From positions 1 through 64,000 of the forward strand of contig CAUDNR010001890.1 of NCBI GenBank assembly GCA_958430865.1: a stretch of 64,000 nucleotides of DNA, written 5' to 3'. Positions 55,265 through 64,000 of the stretch are shown here, piece by piece. Both the position numbers and the translations under genes were made by a program. This DNA is from Entrophospora sp. SA101. Its lineage: Eukaryota; Glomeromycota; Glomeromycetes; Entrophosporales; Entrophosporaceae. Position 1 is the first letter of the stretch, and each line of letters starts with the position of its first letter. The notes under the pieces are model-generated. The model saw nothing but the letters and a program-made list of their open reading frames with translations, ran no database searches and was not told the DNA's origin.

Positions 55265-55800
55265 TCATTCCTTAAATATCGTCATAAAGGTTTTTTACGC
55301 TCTTTTTGAGCAATTTTGTAATTCTTTATTTTTATCAAGTGTTGTATTTAATCCCTCTTTTTTTTTTGCCTTTTTAGTTCTTCAATTATTTGCTCATATT
55401 CGATAATGCCAATGTAATATATCCTCTGTCTTCTGATTTTATTTGTGTATCTGACAACTCTCTATAAGCTGTGTTTCTGGATCTGGTAAAGGAGTTTGGG
55501 TTTGTTGTGTCTTAGTCTTTTTGTTTTGACTATTTTTCTTCAGTTTCTTCTAAAGAAATCAAATTATCTCTTTTTTTTGCAAATCTCCGCATTAGATTCT
55601 TTTTTGTTCCACGTAATGAATATTTTGTGGTGTGGGACTCAAATAAACAATGCAATTCACTAGTAGCTAGTCTTGATTTTCCAAATTGGAAAGAGGATTG
55701 ATTTGGAAGAATTCGTTGTTGATGTCGCAATTGTAGCTGACGTTGTTATTGTTATAATTGGTTTAGTACAATATTTAGTTGGGGAGAATAATGCGTTTTA
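55265..55800 (-). pseudogene. Degenerate coiled-coil-like gene with Gln-rich segment
   Basis: The fuller version of 34,940-35,307. The minus strand reads QLQLRHQQRILPNQSSFQFG, LATSELHCLFESHTTKYSLR, then LMRRFAKKRDNLISLEETEE to a stop at 55,530. Further Lys/Glu-rich pieces continue downstream in other frames. The longest open piece (55,530-55,730) is 66 codons. Family not recognised. Confidence 0.4.
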
Positions 55801-56600
55801 ATTTTTTGAAAAAAAATTTTAGAAGCAGAAAAAAAATATCTCTCATCATTAGCTCGGACTTCCTGGTCTGGAATTCCACAATTCAAATGTTGCCGTATGT
55901 ACTGTATCATGCGCACAAATTTATTACGAAAAATATTCTGAAATTAGTTAAATTCTAAATATCTTTTAGCCTCTAAAAAATTATTTATTTTAGTCTTGTG
56001 ATACTGTTGTGGGGAAAAGAAACAATAAATTAATAATTCTATATTTGTTATATACACCTAAGCCACTAAGCATGATATACTTTCCTTTTAACAAATTAGA
56101 TCGAAACCTTGAACGTTCTTTTCATAAAATTAGTTAGCTACTATTATACACGTATATGTACTGTATCATCTGTCCTAGTTTCCCTTTTTGGACTTAAACT
56201 AATTTGGAAAATTTGATTATCCGTCAAACCTATTACTCATACTTGCCGCCCAAGGTCAAATTCCAAAATTCGAATCTATAAATTGATCTAGTATGAATTG
56301 GTAAGTTAATTAGCTTTTTTAAATAATTCCTTCTTCTAATCCCTTTAAGTTATATGGCAAATAGTTTAAGACTGAATTGGATTATAAAAAAGGCTTTGAT
56401 TAAGGAATAATACGAAAAATGAACGCCTAGACATTCTTCCTCATATTTTTGAAATCATATGGTAAATACGACAATAGCATCATATGTTAGCTGATTTCTG
56501 GACGCTAGAATTAATTAAGGTAAAAAATTACATATAAATAATATTATGGCTCCTAAAAAATAAAATTTTAATCACAAAATCGATTTCAAAAATTTTTATT
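55800..56600. other. Intergenic upstream of HMG-like gene D
   Basis: No gene. TATGTACTGTATCAT occurs twice (about 55,895 and 56,157). CTTTGATTAAGGAATAATAC at about 56,395 resembles the upstream block of copies A and B. Confidence 0.45.
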
Positions 56601-56942
56601 TTGAAATTTGGTCTTAAAATTTTATCAAAACGATCAATGAAAAATACAATGATGGGATCTCTTTTTACCATTGCAAACTTGTCAAATGGCAAAAAAATTA
56701 CGATTTATGCGCCTGATCTTGAAAAAGCACAAATACTTGTTGAAAATAACGCAAATTCGGATTTGCCACCTGCACAACTAATTTTTTATCTTACCTTGTT
56801 AAACGAGATTGCAAAGCAAATTCCTAATTTTGATATTAGTAATGTGGAATTGACAAAGATTTTCACTAATTCTTGGAGGAACTCCAGCCTTGAATACACA
56901 GACGAGTTTGTTATTTTGGCGAATAAACTTGGACTTAATTAA
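56601..56942 (+). CDS. HMG-box-like small protein D
   Basis: An intact frame of 113 codons. The start is more likely one of two adjacent ATGs at 56,649 or 56,652, giving MMGSLFTIANLSNGKKITIY, because locus E begins at the equivalent place (MLGSLFTIAKLSNG). Then come APDLEKAQILVENNANSDLP and the HMG-like part: PAQLIFYLTLLNEIAKQIPN (helix 1), SNVELTKIFTNSWRNSS (helix 2), EYTDEFVILANKLGLN (helix 3). Followed at the stop by a perfect 10-bp hairpin. HMG assignment by spacing only; the domain lacks the usual basic surface. Confidence 0.65.
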   Translation: MKFGLKILSKRSMKNTMMGSLFTIANLSNGKKITIYAPDLEKAQILVENNANSDLPPAQLIFYLTLLNEIAKQIPNFDISNVELTKIFTNSWRNSSLEYTDEFVILANKLGLN

Positions 56943-56966
56943 ATATCCAACTCGAAAGTTGGATAT
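56943..56966 (+). promoter_or_regulatory. Stop-adjacent hairpin, gene D
   Basis: ATATCCAACT, loop CGAA, AGTTGGATAT: a perfect 10-bp stem beginning two bases after the TAA stop codon (56,939-56,941 by the frame ending at 56,942). Confidence 0.7.
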
Positions 56967-57004
56967 CGGTTATATATTATATCGGCAATCAGCAATAATA
57001 TTTT

Positions 57005-57115
57005 AATATTAAACACACACAAACAATATTTCGAATCCCTCGATTACTTTTCTTGTTATATGCAATAAACTCCTAATTTTGGAGGAATTATACACAAACA
57101 AATTTATTACTCGAT
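57005..57115 (+). pseudogene. HMG-box-like fragment downstream of D
   Basis: ATTTCGAATCCCTCGATTAC, TTTTGGAGGAATTATACACA and AATTTATTACTCGA match the decayed fragment C3 at 25,484-25,600. Confidence 0.55.
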
Positions 57116-57271
57116 TATTTTAATTGACATTTTTTTAATTAATTATGGACAACTTTTTTTATTACAATAATATTTTTTTTTATTAATTTAATCTTCTATT
57201 AATTATTTTTTTGTTAAACATTGTTTTCGTTTATTCATAATAATAAAAACAATAGTCTCGAAATACAGACA

Positions 57272-57301
57272 GTTTGGCAAATGACCACGTAATTTGCCAA
57301 C
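57272..57301 (+). promoter_or_regulatory. Conserved inverted-repeat module downstream of D
   Basis: GTTTGGCAAAT, spacer GACCACGTA, ATTTGCCAAC. The inner arms TTGGCAAAT/ATTTGCCAA are perfect. Confidence 0.55.
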
Positions 57302-58046
57302 ATTACTTGAATATACCAATTGCGGTATCTATATCTTAGTCAGAAGAAGCTAGATCATGGTATATGACACAAATATTCCATTGAAATGCAATGTTTTTTT
57401 AACAAACTGGTCACTTTGCTCCAAAAAAAATAAAAAAGCTACATATTAAAGGCATGATAAAAAATTGTGCCTTTCCACCAAACTAATTGAAAAATCACCA
57501 AAAATACCAAATAAACTTATATATAGTCTCTAATAACAAAGTTTATTTAAAAATTCTTTTTTTAAAATAGAGCTTGATCAATTAATCAACGAATCCAATG
57601 ATTTTTTTGCTCGATGGTTTTCACACACATACCTTCTTTCTTTATATATCTATTTTTTATTATCTCTGACATCAACTAATCTTTTAATAAACCATCTAGG
57701 TAAATAAAAATAACACACCAGAAAAAACACTTGTAATATTTTCACCACTCCGAATTCAAAAGTATAATAAATCCAAGGTTTTGGCTTTTCCCTTCTGGCT
57801 TGTTTTTACTTTTGTTGGCGAGAATCTGTTTCTTTGATTTTCATTAAAACAACAGTTTTTTCGACGTTATAACATTTACCCTCGCAGCATTAATCATATA
57901 AATACATTTGTTTATTTTTTCCATCAATTTCCAATTAAAGCTTAATTTTTAAAATTCCATGAGTCTATTTGAATAATATTTTTATATTTTTTAATTAATA
58001 TATAATAGATATAATATATACAATATATACAATATACACTGGCCTA
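57302..58046. other. Intergenic between gene D and the Tc1-like element
   Basis: No gene. GAAGAAGCTAGATCATGGTA at about 57,343 is shared with the region downstream of locus E (62,115), so the D/E duplication extends to about 57,440. Confidence 0.5.
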
Positions 58047-59339
58047 CAGTAATTTACCGGGTTTTTTTTACTATTTATGGAATTATGTTTTTTGTGTATA
58101 TGTAAAAAAATTTTTATATTTATTATTTGACAAAAACAAGTTTTCAAAATAAAATCCTAAATGTGATGTTTAATGTTTAAAATTTTTAAATGAACAGGCT
58201 AATATTTAGTATGTCCACCTTTAGCCTTAATTACTGCTTTGGCACGATCTGGTAAGCTTAAAATTAAACAATCTAGCGTTTCTATGCTGATTTTCCCCCA
58301 TTCCTCTTGTATTACATTTATTAATTCCTGTTTAGATTTAGGCAGAGGTTTTCTTTTACATACTTGATGATCCAGATAGTTCCACAAGTTCTCAATCGGA
58401 TTAAGATCTGGACTTTGCACCACCAAATCTAAAATCGGAATGTCATGTGTTTTCATCCACCAAACACTATAATTTGATGTATGACATGGAGCTTTGTCTT
58501 GCTGAAAAATAGAATTAGGGTAATTATTAACCCATGGTATAAAGTGTCCAGCAAGGATGTTACTATAATCATTTGAATCCATGTTTCCCTCCACCACAAT
58601 CAAGGGTCCAACACCATGCCAACCAAAACACCCCCAAAACATCACAGATTCTCCGCCAAATTTAACTGTAGGTTGAATACAATCCTCTTTATAAGCTCCC
58701 CTGGTTTTCTCCATATTCTTACTCAGCCATCTGATTCAAAAAGAGCAAACTTTGACTCATCCGACCATACCACATTTTTCCATTCTTCTTCCCAGTTTTG
58801 TTTTTCTCTGCTCCATCTTAGTCGATCTTTTCGCTGTTTCTCCGTTAAAAGAGGGTTTTTTTTGTAGCATAATTACCTAGACCCTCATCACGAAGATATT
58901 TTCTAACTGTATTATAATGTAAATTTGTGTTAAGATGAAAATTAAATTTATTTGTTATATCACCAAGAGGGGAAAAACGGTTATCATGGACGATACGTTG
59001 TAAAGTGCGTGTATCACGTTGAGTGAGCAGTTTTGGACGACCGGGATATTTTTCAGGTGTTGCGTAACCTGTTTCTTTATACAGTTTGATAGTATCATTT
59101 ATTGTACTGGTAGGAATATCGAGCTGAGCAGAAATAACTTTTTGTCTAACACCACTAATATATGCACCAATAATTTGCTCGCGTTGAGCAACTGACAGCT
59201 CCTTTCTACGCATTTTAAACTAGAAAAGTATAAAATTAATTCGTTTTGTTATTTTCTTTATTTATATGTAAAATAAGGAGAAATTCGCGATTGTGAAATT
59301 GGCGCACAGAATAATGTGACAAAATCCGGTAAATTATTG
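58047..59339 (-). mobile_element. Tc1-like element, 1,293 bp
   Basis: Terminal CAGTAATTTACCGG on the left and its near-complement CCGGTAAATTATTG on the right, flanked by TA on both sides (58,045-58,046 and 59,340-59,341). Carries a nearly complete minus-strand transposase. A 76-bp piece identical to its interior appears at the end of the first contig (35,301). Confidence 0.92.
58199..59213 (-). pseudogene. Tc1-like transposase (DD34E), two lesions
   Basis: The N-terminus starts at 59,213 (MRRKELSVAQREQIIGAYIS) with a paired-type helix-turn-helix (SAQLDIPTSTINDTIKLYK), GRPK linker and second DNA-binding domain (NLHYNTVRKYLRDEGLG). The catalytic domain has WSDES (first Asp), FQQDKAPCHTS (second Asp) and SPDLNPIENLW (Glu), with the 34-residue spacing typical of Tc1. 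The product ends at 58,199 with AKGGHTKY. It would cut and rejoin DNA at the element ends. Two breaks are visible: a frame change in an A-run near 58,855 and TGA at a position expected to be Trp near 58,720, just before RIWRKP. Otherwise full length, so inactivation is recent. Confidence 0.92.
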
Positions 59340-59341
59340 TT

Positions 59342-60510
59342 ATTTTTTTTTAATTTTATTGTTTAAAAGTTTCTATCTGTAATATATACGATTCAATCTT
59401 AAATTTATTGTTTATTCAAATTACTTATTTTATTCATTTTATTCAAATAGAAGAAATCCAATTGTATGATAACACACTGTAAATGCTGGATATAAATATC
59501 AACCCGGTCCAACCCTCATTCATTAATTATACCCAGCCAGCAACGTGGGTTTGGTCCTGGTTAGATCCTATTGCAGGCATCTACTTAGTAGCTTTACATT
59601 ACAAATCATTCAAGGTAGTTAATAATCAATTATTAATTATAAAGAAATGCCAGCAATAAATATATAATATATCATAAATAAAATATACAAAGATGATGAT
59701 AATAAAATTAATACTTCCATGATATATATATTAATAGTTATTTGTTTAGAAATAGTAAAATTTCATCAGTGATCTAATTAAATATTATGGAACGTTTGTG
59801 ATGGAATAATTGATTAATTAATCGTTTTAATCATTTATATGAAAATATGAAAAAATAATTCCTTCTAAAAAAAAATTAAACCCTTTTGACTATTTTCAAA
59901 TTAAATTAAATTGAAATATTATTACTTAATATTAAATATCTAACCTTATGTTATAAATTCGATTAATATGATGTAAATAACGCAAGATTGGTCGAATGAC
60001 CTGGAAGCAGTTTTCTCAATTTTAGACTTGCGAATATTCTCGTCGATTATATTCTTTATGTTATAGATTAATATCATGTCTTCGGAGACGGTTCTTACTG
60101 ATCTCTTTTTGTATCGAAAAGATTCTCATCTTCATAATAATAATGATAATAACAATAACTAATAAATAATTTATTATTAATATTGTGTTAGGATTATTTT
60201 TTTTTTTTTTATTTTTTTTTGTATAAAGTTAAACAGGATCTACAAAAATTTCGTGGGAAAAATCATAATGCATACCCATTAGGTGATCATGTGCTCGTGT
60301 AGCTTATCAAAAAAATTAAAAATAAACTTTTTCATATATATATAAAAAAAATAATCCTTTTCTTTCTTTATTATTATTATAATTGAATAGTTAGTTATAC
60401 CACCAAGCTTACACTCATTTAATGTTAATTTCACTGATAATTTGAACCTAGAATAAGGTCTTACTCTCATTTAGTGGGAACACCATAATGTCCATTCTCA
60501 AAAAAATAGA
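59342..60510. other. Intergenic, no gene; dispersed GGTCA motif
   Basis: AT-rich. ATTGGTCGAATGACCTGGAA at 59,985-60,004 belongs to the dispersed GGTCA...TGACC family. TTGTGATGGAATAATTGATT at about 59,789 also occurs in units A at 30,509 and 50,834. Confidence 0.45.
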
Positions 60511-60687
60511 ATGTCCATGGCATATTTTCCAAAATCAAGTCATAATCATTCTTTGAATACAACGATAGGTGAAATGGCATCTCAATTTCGGAAACTTCCC
60601 ACCTCCATGCTAAAGGATATTGAAAAATATCTAATTAAGGATACGGCTTCAATCTATCCATTGTTAATATTAAGAGATCCAAAGTGA
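60511..60687 (+). CDS. Small unrecognised frame, 58 codons
   Basis: ATG to TGA reads MSMAYFPKSSHNHSLNTTIG, EMASQFRKLPTSMLKDIEKY and LIKDTASIYPLLILRDPK. The composition is balanced and non-repetitive, unlike surrounding sequence, so it may be a real small protein or a first exon. Family not recognised. Confidence 0.35.
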   Translation: MSMAYFPKSSHNHSLNTTIGEMASQFRKLPTSMLKDIEKYLIKDTASIYPLLILRDPK

Positions 60688-61286
60688 TAAATGTAGAATT
60701 GTTTGGTTATCAAAGTATTGGTTGTGCAATAAAAGCCATTATGCGCAATTAAGTAACAATTAATTTTCTTTCAGATGTAGACAGTTTGGTCATCATGCAG
60801 GCATGTGTACAAATCAAATAGCTTTTATTTATTGATGCAGATATGCACTGTAACAATAAAAATTTTCCTTTTTAAAATTAACAGCCACATGGCTCAAACG
60901 GTCCAATAGTTTTTTTTTTTCGATTATGTTATTGAAAATAAGGTTATAATTATGTAAACACAAGATCGAATAGATGTATGTACTCTTAAATGAAACAATG
61001 GAGAATAATCTAGCTTTAAATAAATAAAATTAAAAATAGAGTTAATAGATTATAAAAAGACTAAGAACAACGCGAAAGATGAACGCAAAGACCTTTTTCC
61101 CTTAAAAAAAGTTTTTTATATAAATATGTGTGTTGAAATGAAACTTAAAATTTTTTATTTTCTTAATATTATTTTACATATATATATATAAATAAGTTTT
61201 ACGTAAAAATATACTGCAAAATCGATTTTTATTTTAAATTTGGTCTTAATTTTTAAAAATCTATCAAACGATCAATTAAAAGTACG

Positions 61287-61583
61287 ATGTTGGGATCTCT
61301 TTTCACCATTGCAAAATTGTCTAATGGAGAAACCATAGCGATTTATGTACCTAGTCTTGGAAAAGCACAAATTGTACTTGTTGAAAATAACGCAAATTCG
61401 GATTTGCCACCTGCACAACTAATTTTTTATCTTACCTTGTTAAACGAGATTGCAAAGCAAATTCCTAATTTTGGTATTAGTAATGTGGAATTGGCAAAGG
61501 TTTTTACTAATCCTTGAAGGAATTCCAGCCTTGAATACACAGACGAGTTTGTCATTTTGGCAAATAAACTTGGACTTAATTAA
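61287..61583 (+). pseudogene. HMG-box-like copy E, one nonsense codon
   Basis: Begins MLGSLFTIAKLSNGETIAIY, continues NNANSDLPPAQLIFYLTLLN and SNVELAKVFTNP, then TGA at 61,515-61,517 where other copies have Trp (TGG). The frame then continues RNSSLEYTDEFVILANKLGL to TAA at 61,581-61,583. One substitution separates it from an open frame, and it shares the hairpin and downstream sequence with gene D. Confidence 0.65.
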
Positions 61584-61607
61584 ATATCCAACTCGAAAGT
61601 TGGATAT
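61584..61607 (+). promoter_or_regulatory. Stop-adjacent hairpin, copy E
   Basis: ATATCCAACT, loop CGAA, AGTTGGATAT: identical 10-bp stem to copy D, starting right after the stop codon. Confidence 0.7.
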
Positions 61608-61654
61608 TGGTTATATATTATATCGGCAATCGGCAATAATATTTTAAACACACA

Positions 61655-61765
61655 CAAAAAATATTTCGAATCCCTCGATTACTTTTCTTGTTATATATAA
61701 TAAACACCTAATTTTAGAGGAATTATACACACAAACGAACATATTACTCGATTAAATACCCAACT
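61655..61765 (+). pseudogene. HMG-box-like fragment downstream of E
   Basis: Matches the decayed fragments after C and D (AATCCCTCGATTACTTTTCT, GAGGAATTATACACACAAAC), ending in a degraded hairpin start GATTAAATACCCAACTCTAA. Confidence 0.55.
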
Positions 61766-62052
61766 CTAAAGAAATCGGTCGCCAATTATTTTTTGGTGAT
61801 TTTTTCTTGATCGTTAAATTCGCAAAAACAAACAATTTCGTTGAAAAATAATTTTATTTTATTTTATTTTATTTTTGATTTTAAGATTTTAAATTACAAC
61901 TTTTTTTACTTTTTTTATTAAAACTATTATAATAATATTTTTTATTAATTTAATCTTTTATTAATTATTTTTTTCATTAAACATTTATTTTAATGCAAAC
62001 ATTGTTTCGTCTATTCATAATAATAAAAATAATGGTCTTGAAATACAGACAG

Positions 62053-62083
62053 TTTGGCAAATGACCACGTAATTGTTCGAATA
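62053..62083 (+). promoter_or_regulatory. Damaged inverted-repeat module downstream of E
   Basis: GTTTGGCAAATGACCACGTA is retained, but the right arm is deleted (AATTGTTCGAATAT in place of ATTTGCCAAC). Confidence 0.5.
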
Positions 62084-62256
62084 TACCAACTGTAGTATCC
62101 ATATCTTACTCGGAAGAAGCTAGATCACGATATATGACGCAAATAATGCAATGTTTTTTTAACAACGGGTTACTTTTCTCCAAAAAATAGAGGTTGTAAT
62201 CGACTAAAATAGTCGACTAAACTTTTTTTTGAACAACTAATAGTCGACTATCTTAG

Positions 62257-62767
62257 TAGGGTTTCTATTCGAATAAGGAAATTAATATTAATATTAATAT
62301 TAATTTAAATAAAGCAAATAATTCGAAAAAAATTAATTCGGATAAAACAAATAATTAAGGACCAGTTTAAATTCAAGCTCACTGGAAAGATTGCTATTTA
62401 TTAAAAGAAACATGAATCTTGTTTCAGTCTTTCCTTATTAGTTTCATTTTTAATTTCAATTTTTATAATAATAAAATCAATATTAAACCTTGTTGTATAT
62501 ATAGTTTGAATATTTAAGTAATTGAACAACCCATGATTCCAAATAATCTAATAAAATGAATGAACAAACCCAAGATTCCGATAATGAATAAAACAAATAA
62601 ATTGAATAAAGCGAATTAAAATTTTAATTCGAATCAACTTTTAGATTCGAATAAACTTTTTAATATTAATATTGATTCGAATGAATTTTTTAATTCAGAT
62701 AAATTTTTTTAATTCGAATTAAAGGTCAACTGTATTACGAATAATTTGATTACGAATAGAAGCCCTA
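62257..62767. mobile_element. Inverted-repeat element rich in ATTCGAATTA, 511 bp
   Basis: TAGGGTTTCTATTCGAATAA at the left pairs with TTACGAATAGAAGCCCTA at the right. The interior is made of TAATATTAATATT and AATTCGAAT-type repeats and resembles the borders of the minisatellite at 7,784-8,040. No target duplication is obvious and it has no coding capacity. Confidence 0.6.
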
Positions 62768-63240
62768 CTCATAACTCAATGATGTAATATTATTTCTGAA
62801 AACCAAATGGTGGTTTCTTGTTTATATTTTATTGAAATTACAAGTCAAATAATTTGTTGTAACGTGATTAAGAATTGAAGGTATAACTTTCAACGAGTAA
62901 TTTTTTAGTAAACCGTAGCTAAAATTTTGCAAGGAAATAAAATAAGCCTCACGTTTCTCTTCGATTTTAATAGTAAAAATTGACACGTTGCATAGAATTT
63001 CTACATATATAGTTACTACAGTAGACATGTTGATCGCGTGAAAAGTCGTCCCGACTGTTAATATTAAGTGAAAAACCTTTCCCGTATTAAGATAATTTAA
63101 TAACCAATTTGAAAAAAAATGAAACAATTGAAATATTGTTGATCGGAGAAACACGGAAGATAATAATAATAGATTATTTTTTAAAAAAATTAGAGTTAGA
63201 AGAATTCAAAGATTATAAAGATCACGAAAAAAATGGTTTA

Positions 63241-63332
63241 CACATCTAAACTCGATAAGTCGGACGCAGCAATCAATTGTTTAAAGTACTTTATAATATA
63301 AATAAATGTCCGATTTATCGAGTTTAGATGTG
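63241..63332. mobile_element. Pogo-like MITE, 92 bp, TA target site
   Basis: CACATCTAAACTCGATAAGT at the left and its near-complement ATTTATCGAGTTTAGATGTG at the right, flanked by TA on each side. The arm includes the GATAAGTCGG motif of the pogo-type repeats at 4,456 and 11,289, so it is probably a deletion derivative of that family. Confidence 0.9.
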
Positions 63333-64000
63333 TAGTAATTAATGCAATTGATGGTTTAAATCATTTTTCCAAAGTTTTCCTTGTGGATGTGAAAAAACAA
63401 TAAAGATTCATGTGGCTGCCTTGAAAATAGGGTTCAAAAACTTTTTTGAAAGGTATTTTGAATTTTTGACGACAGGAAGATATTAATAAATATTGTTGTT
63501 GGACAACAACAATTAAACAAACATGCGTATGTTTTAACTTAAAGTAGTTGTCCGCCTACTAATAATAAAAAAAATTTTAAAAAAGATGGGCAAAGATGGG
63601 TCACGATGTTTGTACCATGTGGGTAAACATATACATGTAAACTCGATAATAAAGAAATATAAATAAATAATAAATAAATAAATAAAATAAATAAATAAAT
63701 AAATTACAACCTTTTGCAAAAAAAAAAAAACAAATAAATAATAAATAATATGATTTTGATTTTATTTATATATTTAATTTTTAATAACAAGATTGTATTT
63801 TTGTATTAATAAAGCTACAAAAAATTTCGTGGGAAAAATCATTCAAATATTAATTTTAAAATAATCATTTGTTTATTAAACTATAATACAGTTAGGTATT
63901 TTACCCAATATTAATATGGAAATCGATTCTGGACCCCCTCGTCGATCAATTCATATATGTTGCAAATGAGTTTACGTGATGCTTCCATAATACGTAAACA
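63333..64000. other. AT-rich, TAAA-repeat-containing region
   Basis: Includes an AAATAAATAAAT microsatellite at about 63,657-63,710 and a partial ACATGTAAACTCGATAA motif at 63,634. No gene supported. Confidence 0.5.

Larger units (their letters stand above)
35387..55632. repeat. Second copy of 16,112-35,307
   Basis: Near-identical over about 19-20 kb. Offsets change in steps: 19,275, then 18,891 (384-bp tandem repeat missing here), 19,012 (121-bp tandem repeat gained here), 19,013 (one extra A in an A-run near 39,661), and 20,325 (1,312-bp segment present here only). A small substitution cluster also occurs near 51,287 against 30,962. Probably an allelic or redundant contig. Confidence 0.95.

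Noticed and set aside
35387..55632. A true 20-kb tandem segmental duplication
   Set aside because: Not excluded, but the chimeric 76-bp end, the 10-N join and breakpoints inside repeats make redundant contigs more likely.
62822..63154. 110-codon minus-strand frame
   Set aside because: No recognisable motif, no paralogue in the window, and composition like the surrounding AT-rich sequence. I cannot support it as a gene.
1..64000. CRISPR arrays, rRNA, telomere repeats, riboswitches, replication origins
   Set aside because: None is visible. The repeats present are transposon ends, minisatellites or duplications.

Overview
This is an AT-rich eukaryotic window, most likely from a glomeromycotan (arbuscular mycorrhizal, Rhizophagus-like) fungus. 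That assignment is inference. It rests on extreme AT content, short introns with GT/AG borders, many degenerate DNA transposons (hAT, pogo/Fot1-like, Tc1-like), a RecQ-type helicase with a transposase-like N-terminus, protein-kinase pseudogenes, and a dispersed family of small HMG-box-like proteins. I see no rRNA, convincing tRNA, CRISPR array or operon structure. Almost every recognisable gene is broken; the clearest possibly intact genes are three loci of the small HMG-like family. LAYOUT. 1-4,450: nested hAT relics and the tail of a second DDE transposase, carried on a 1.29-kb direct duplication. 4,450-5,620 and 11,289-13,310: two copies of a pogo-type repeat, the second keeping a broken CENP-B-like transposase N-terminus. 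6,245-7,325: an unrecognised spliced gene whose exons are all in phase. 7,784-8,040: a decayed minisatellite. 9,997-10,368: HMG-like gene A. 13,623-18,610 (minus strand): a RecQ-like gene interrupted by a 1.6-kb hAT element and a 177-bp hAT MITE, both with perfect 8-bp target duplications. 18,721-19,584: a pogo/Fot1-like element with another hAT MITE nested in it. 21,490-25,880: HMG-like loci B and C and fragments. 26,600-34,440: two tandem units of about 2.9 kb, each holding a kinase relic, a poly-N/Q gene and a conserved non-coding hairpin block. ASSEMBLY. Ten Ns lie at 35,377-35,386. Sequence 16,112-35,307 is repeated almost exactly as 35,387-55,632. The copies differ by a 384-bp tandem repeat (first copy only), a 121-bp tandem repeat and a 1,312-bp segment (second copy only), plus single-base changes. 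The first copy ends in exactly 76 bp of Tc1 transposase identical to the element at 58,523-58,598, and the second begins inside the hAT element. The simplest reading is two allelic or redundant contigs placed end to end, not a true tandem duplication. 55,633-64,000 is single-copy: HMG-like loci D and E, a Tc1-like element with two lesions, and short inverted-repeat elements. MOST INTERESTING. HMG-like copies A, B, C, D and E are followed, at or a few bases from the stop codon, by a hairpin with stem TCCAACT/AGTTGGA and loop CGAA, slightly altered in copy A. A second inverted repeat, TTGGCAAAT-GACCACGTA-ATTTGCCAA, lies further downstream. This is laid out like the 3' stem-loop of replication-dependent histone mRNAs and may be an undescribed 3'-end or regulatory element of this expanded family. 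The second candidate is the fusion of a transposase-like domain to a RecQ helicase.
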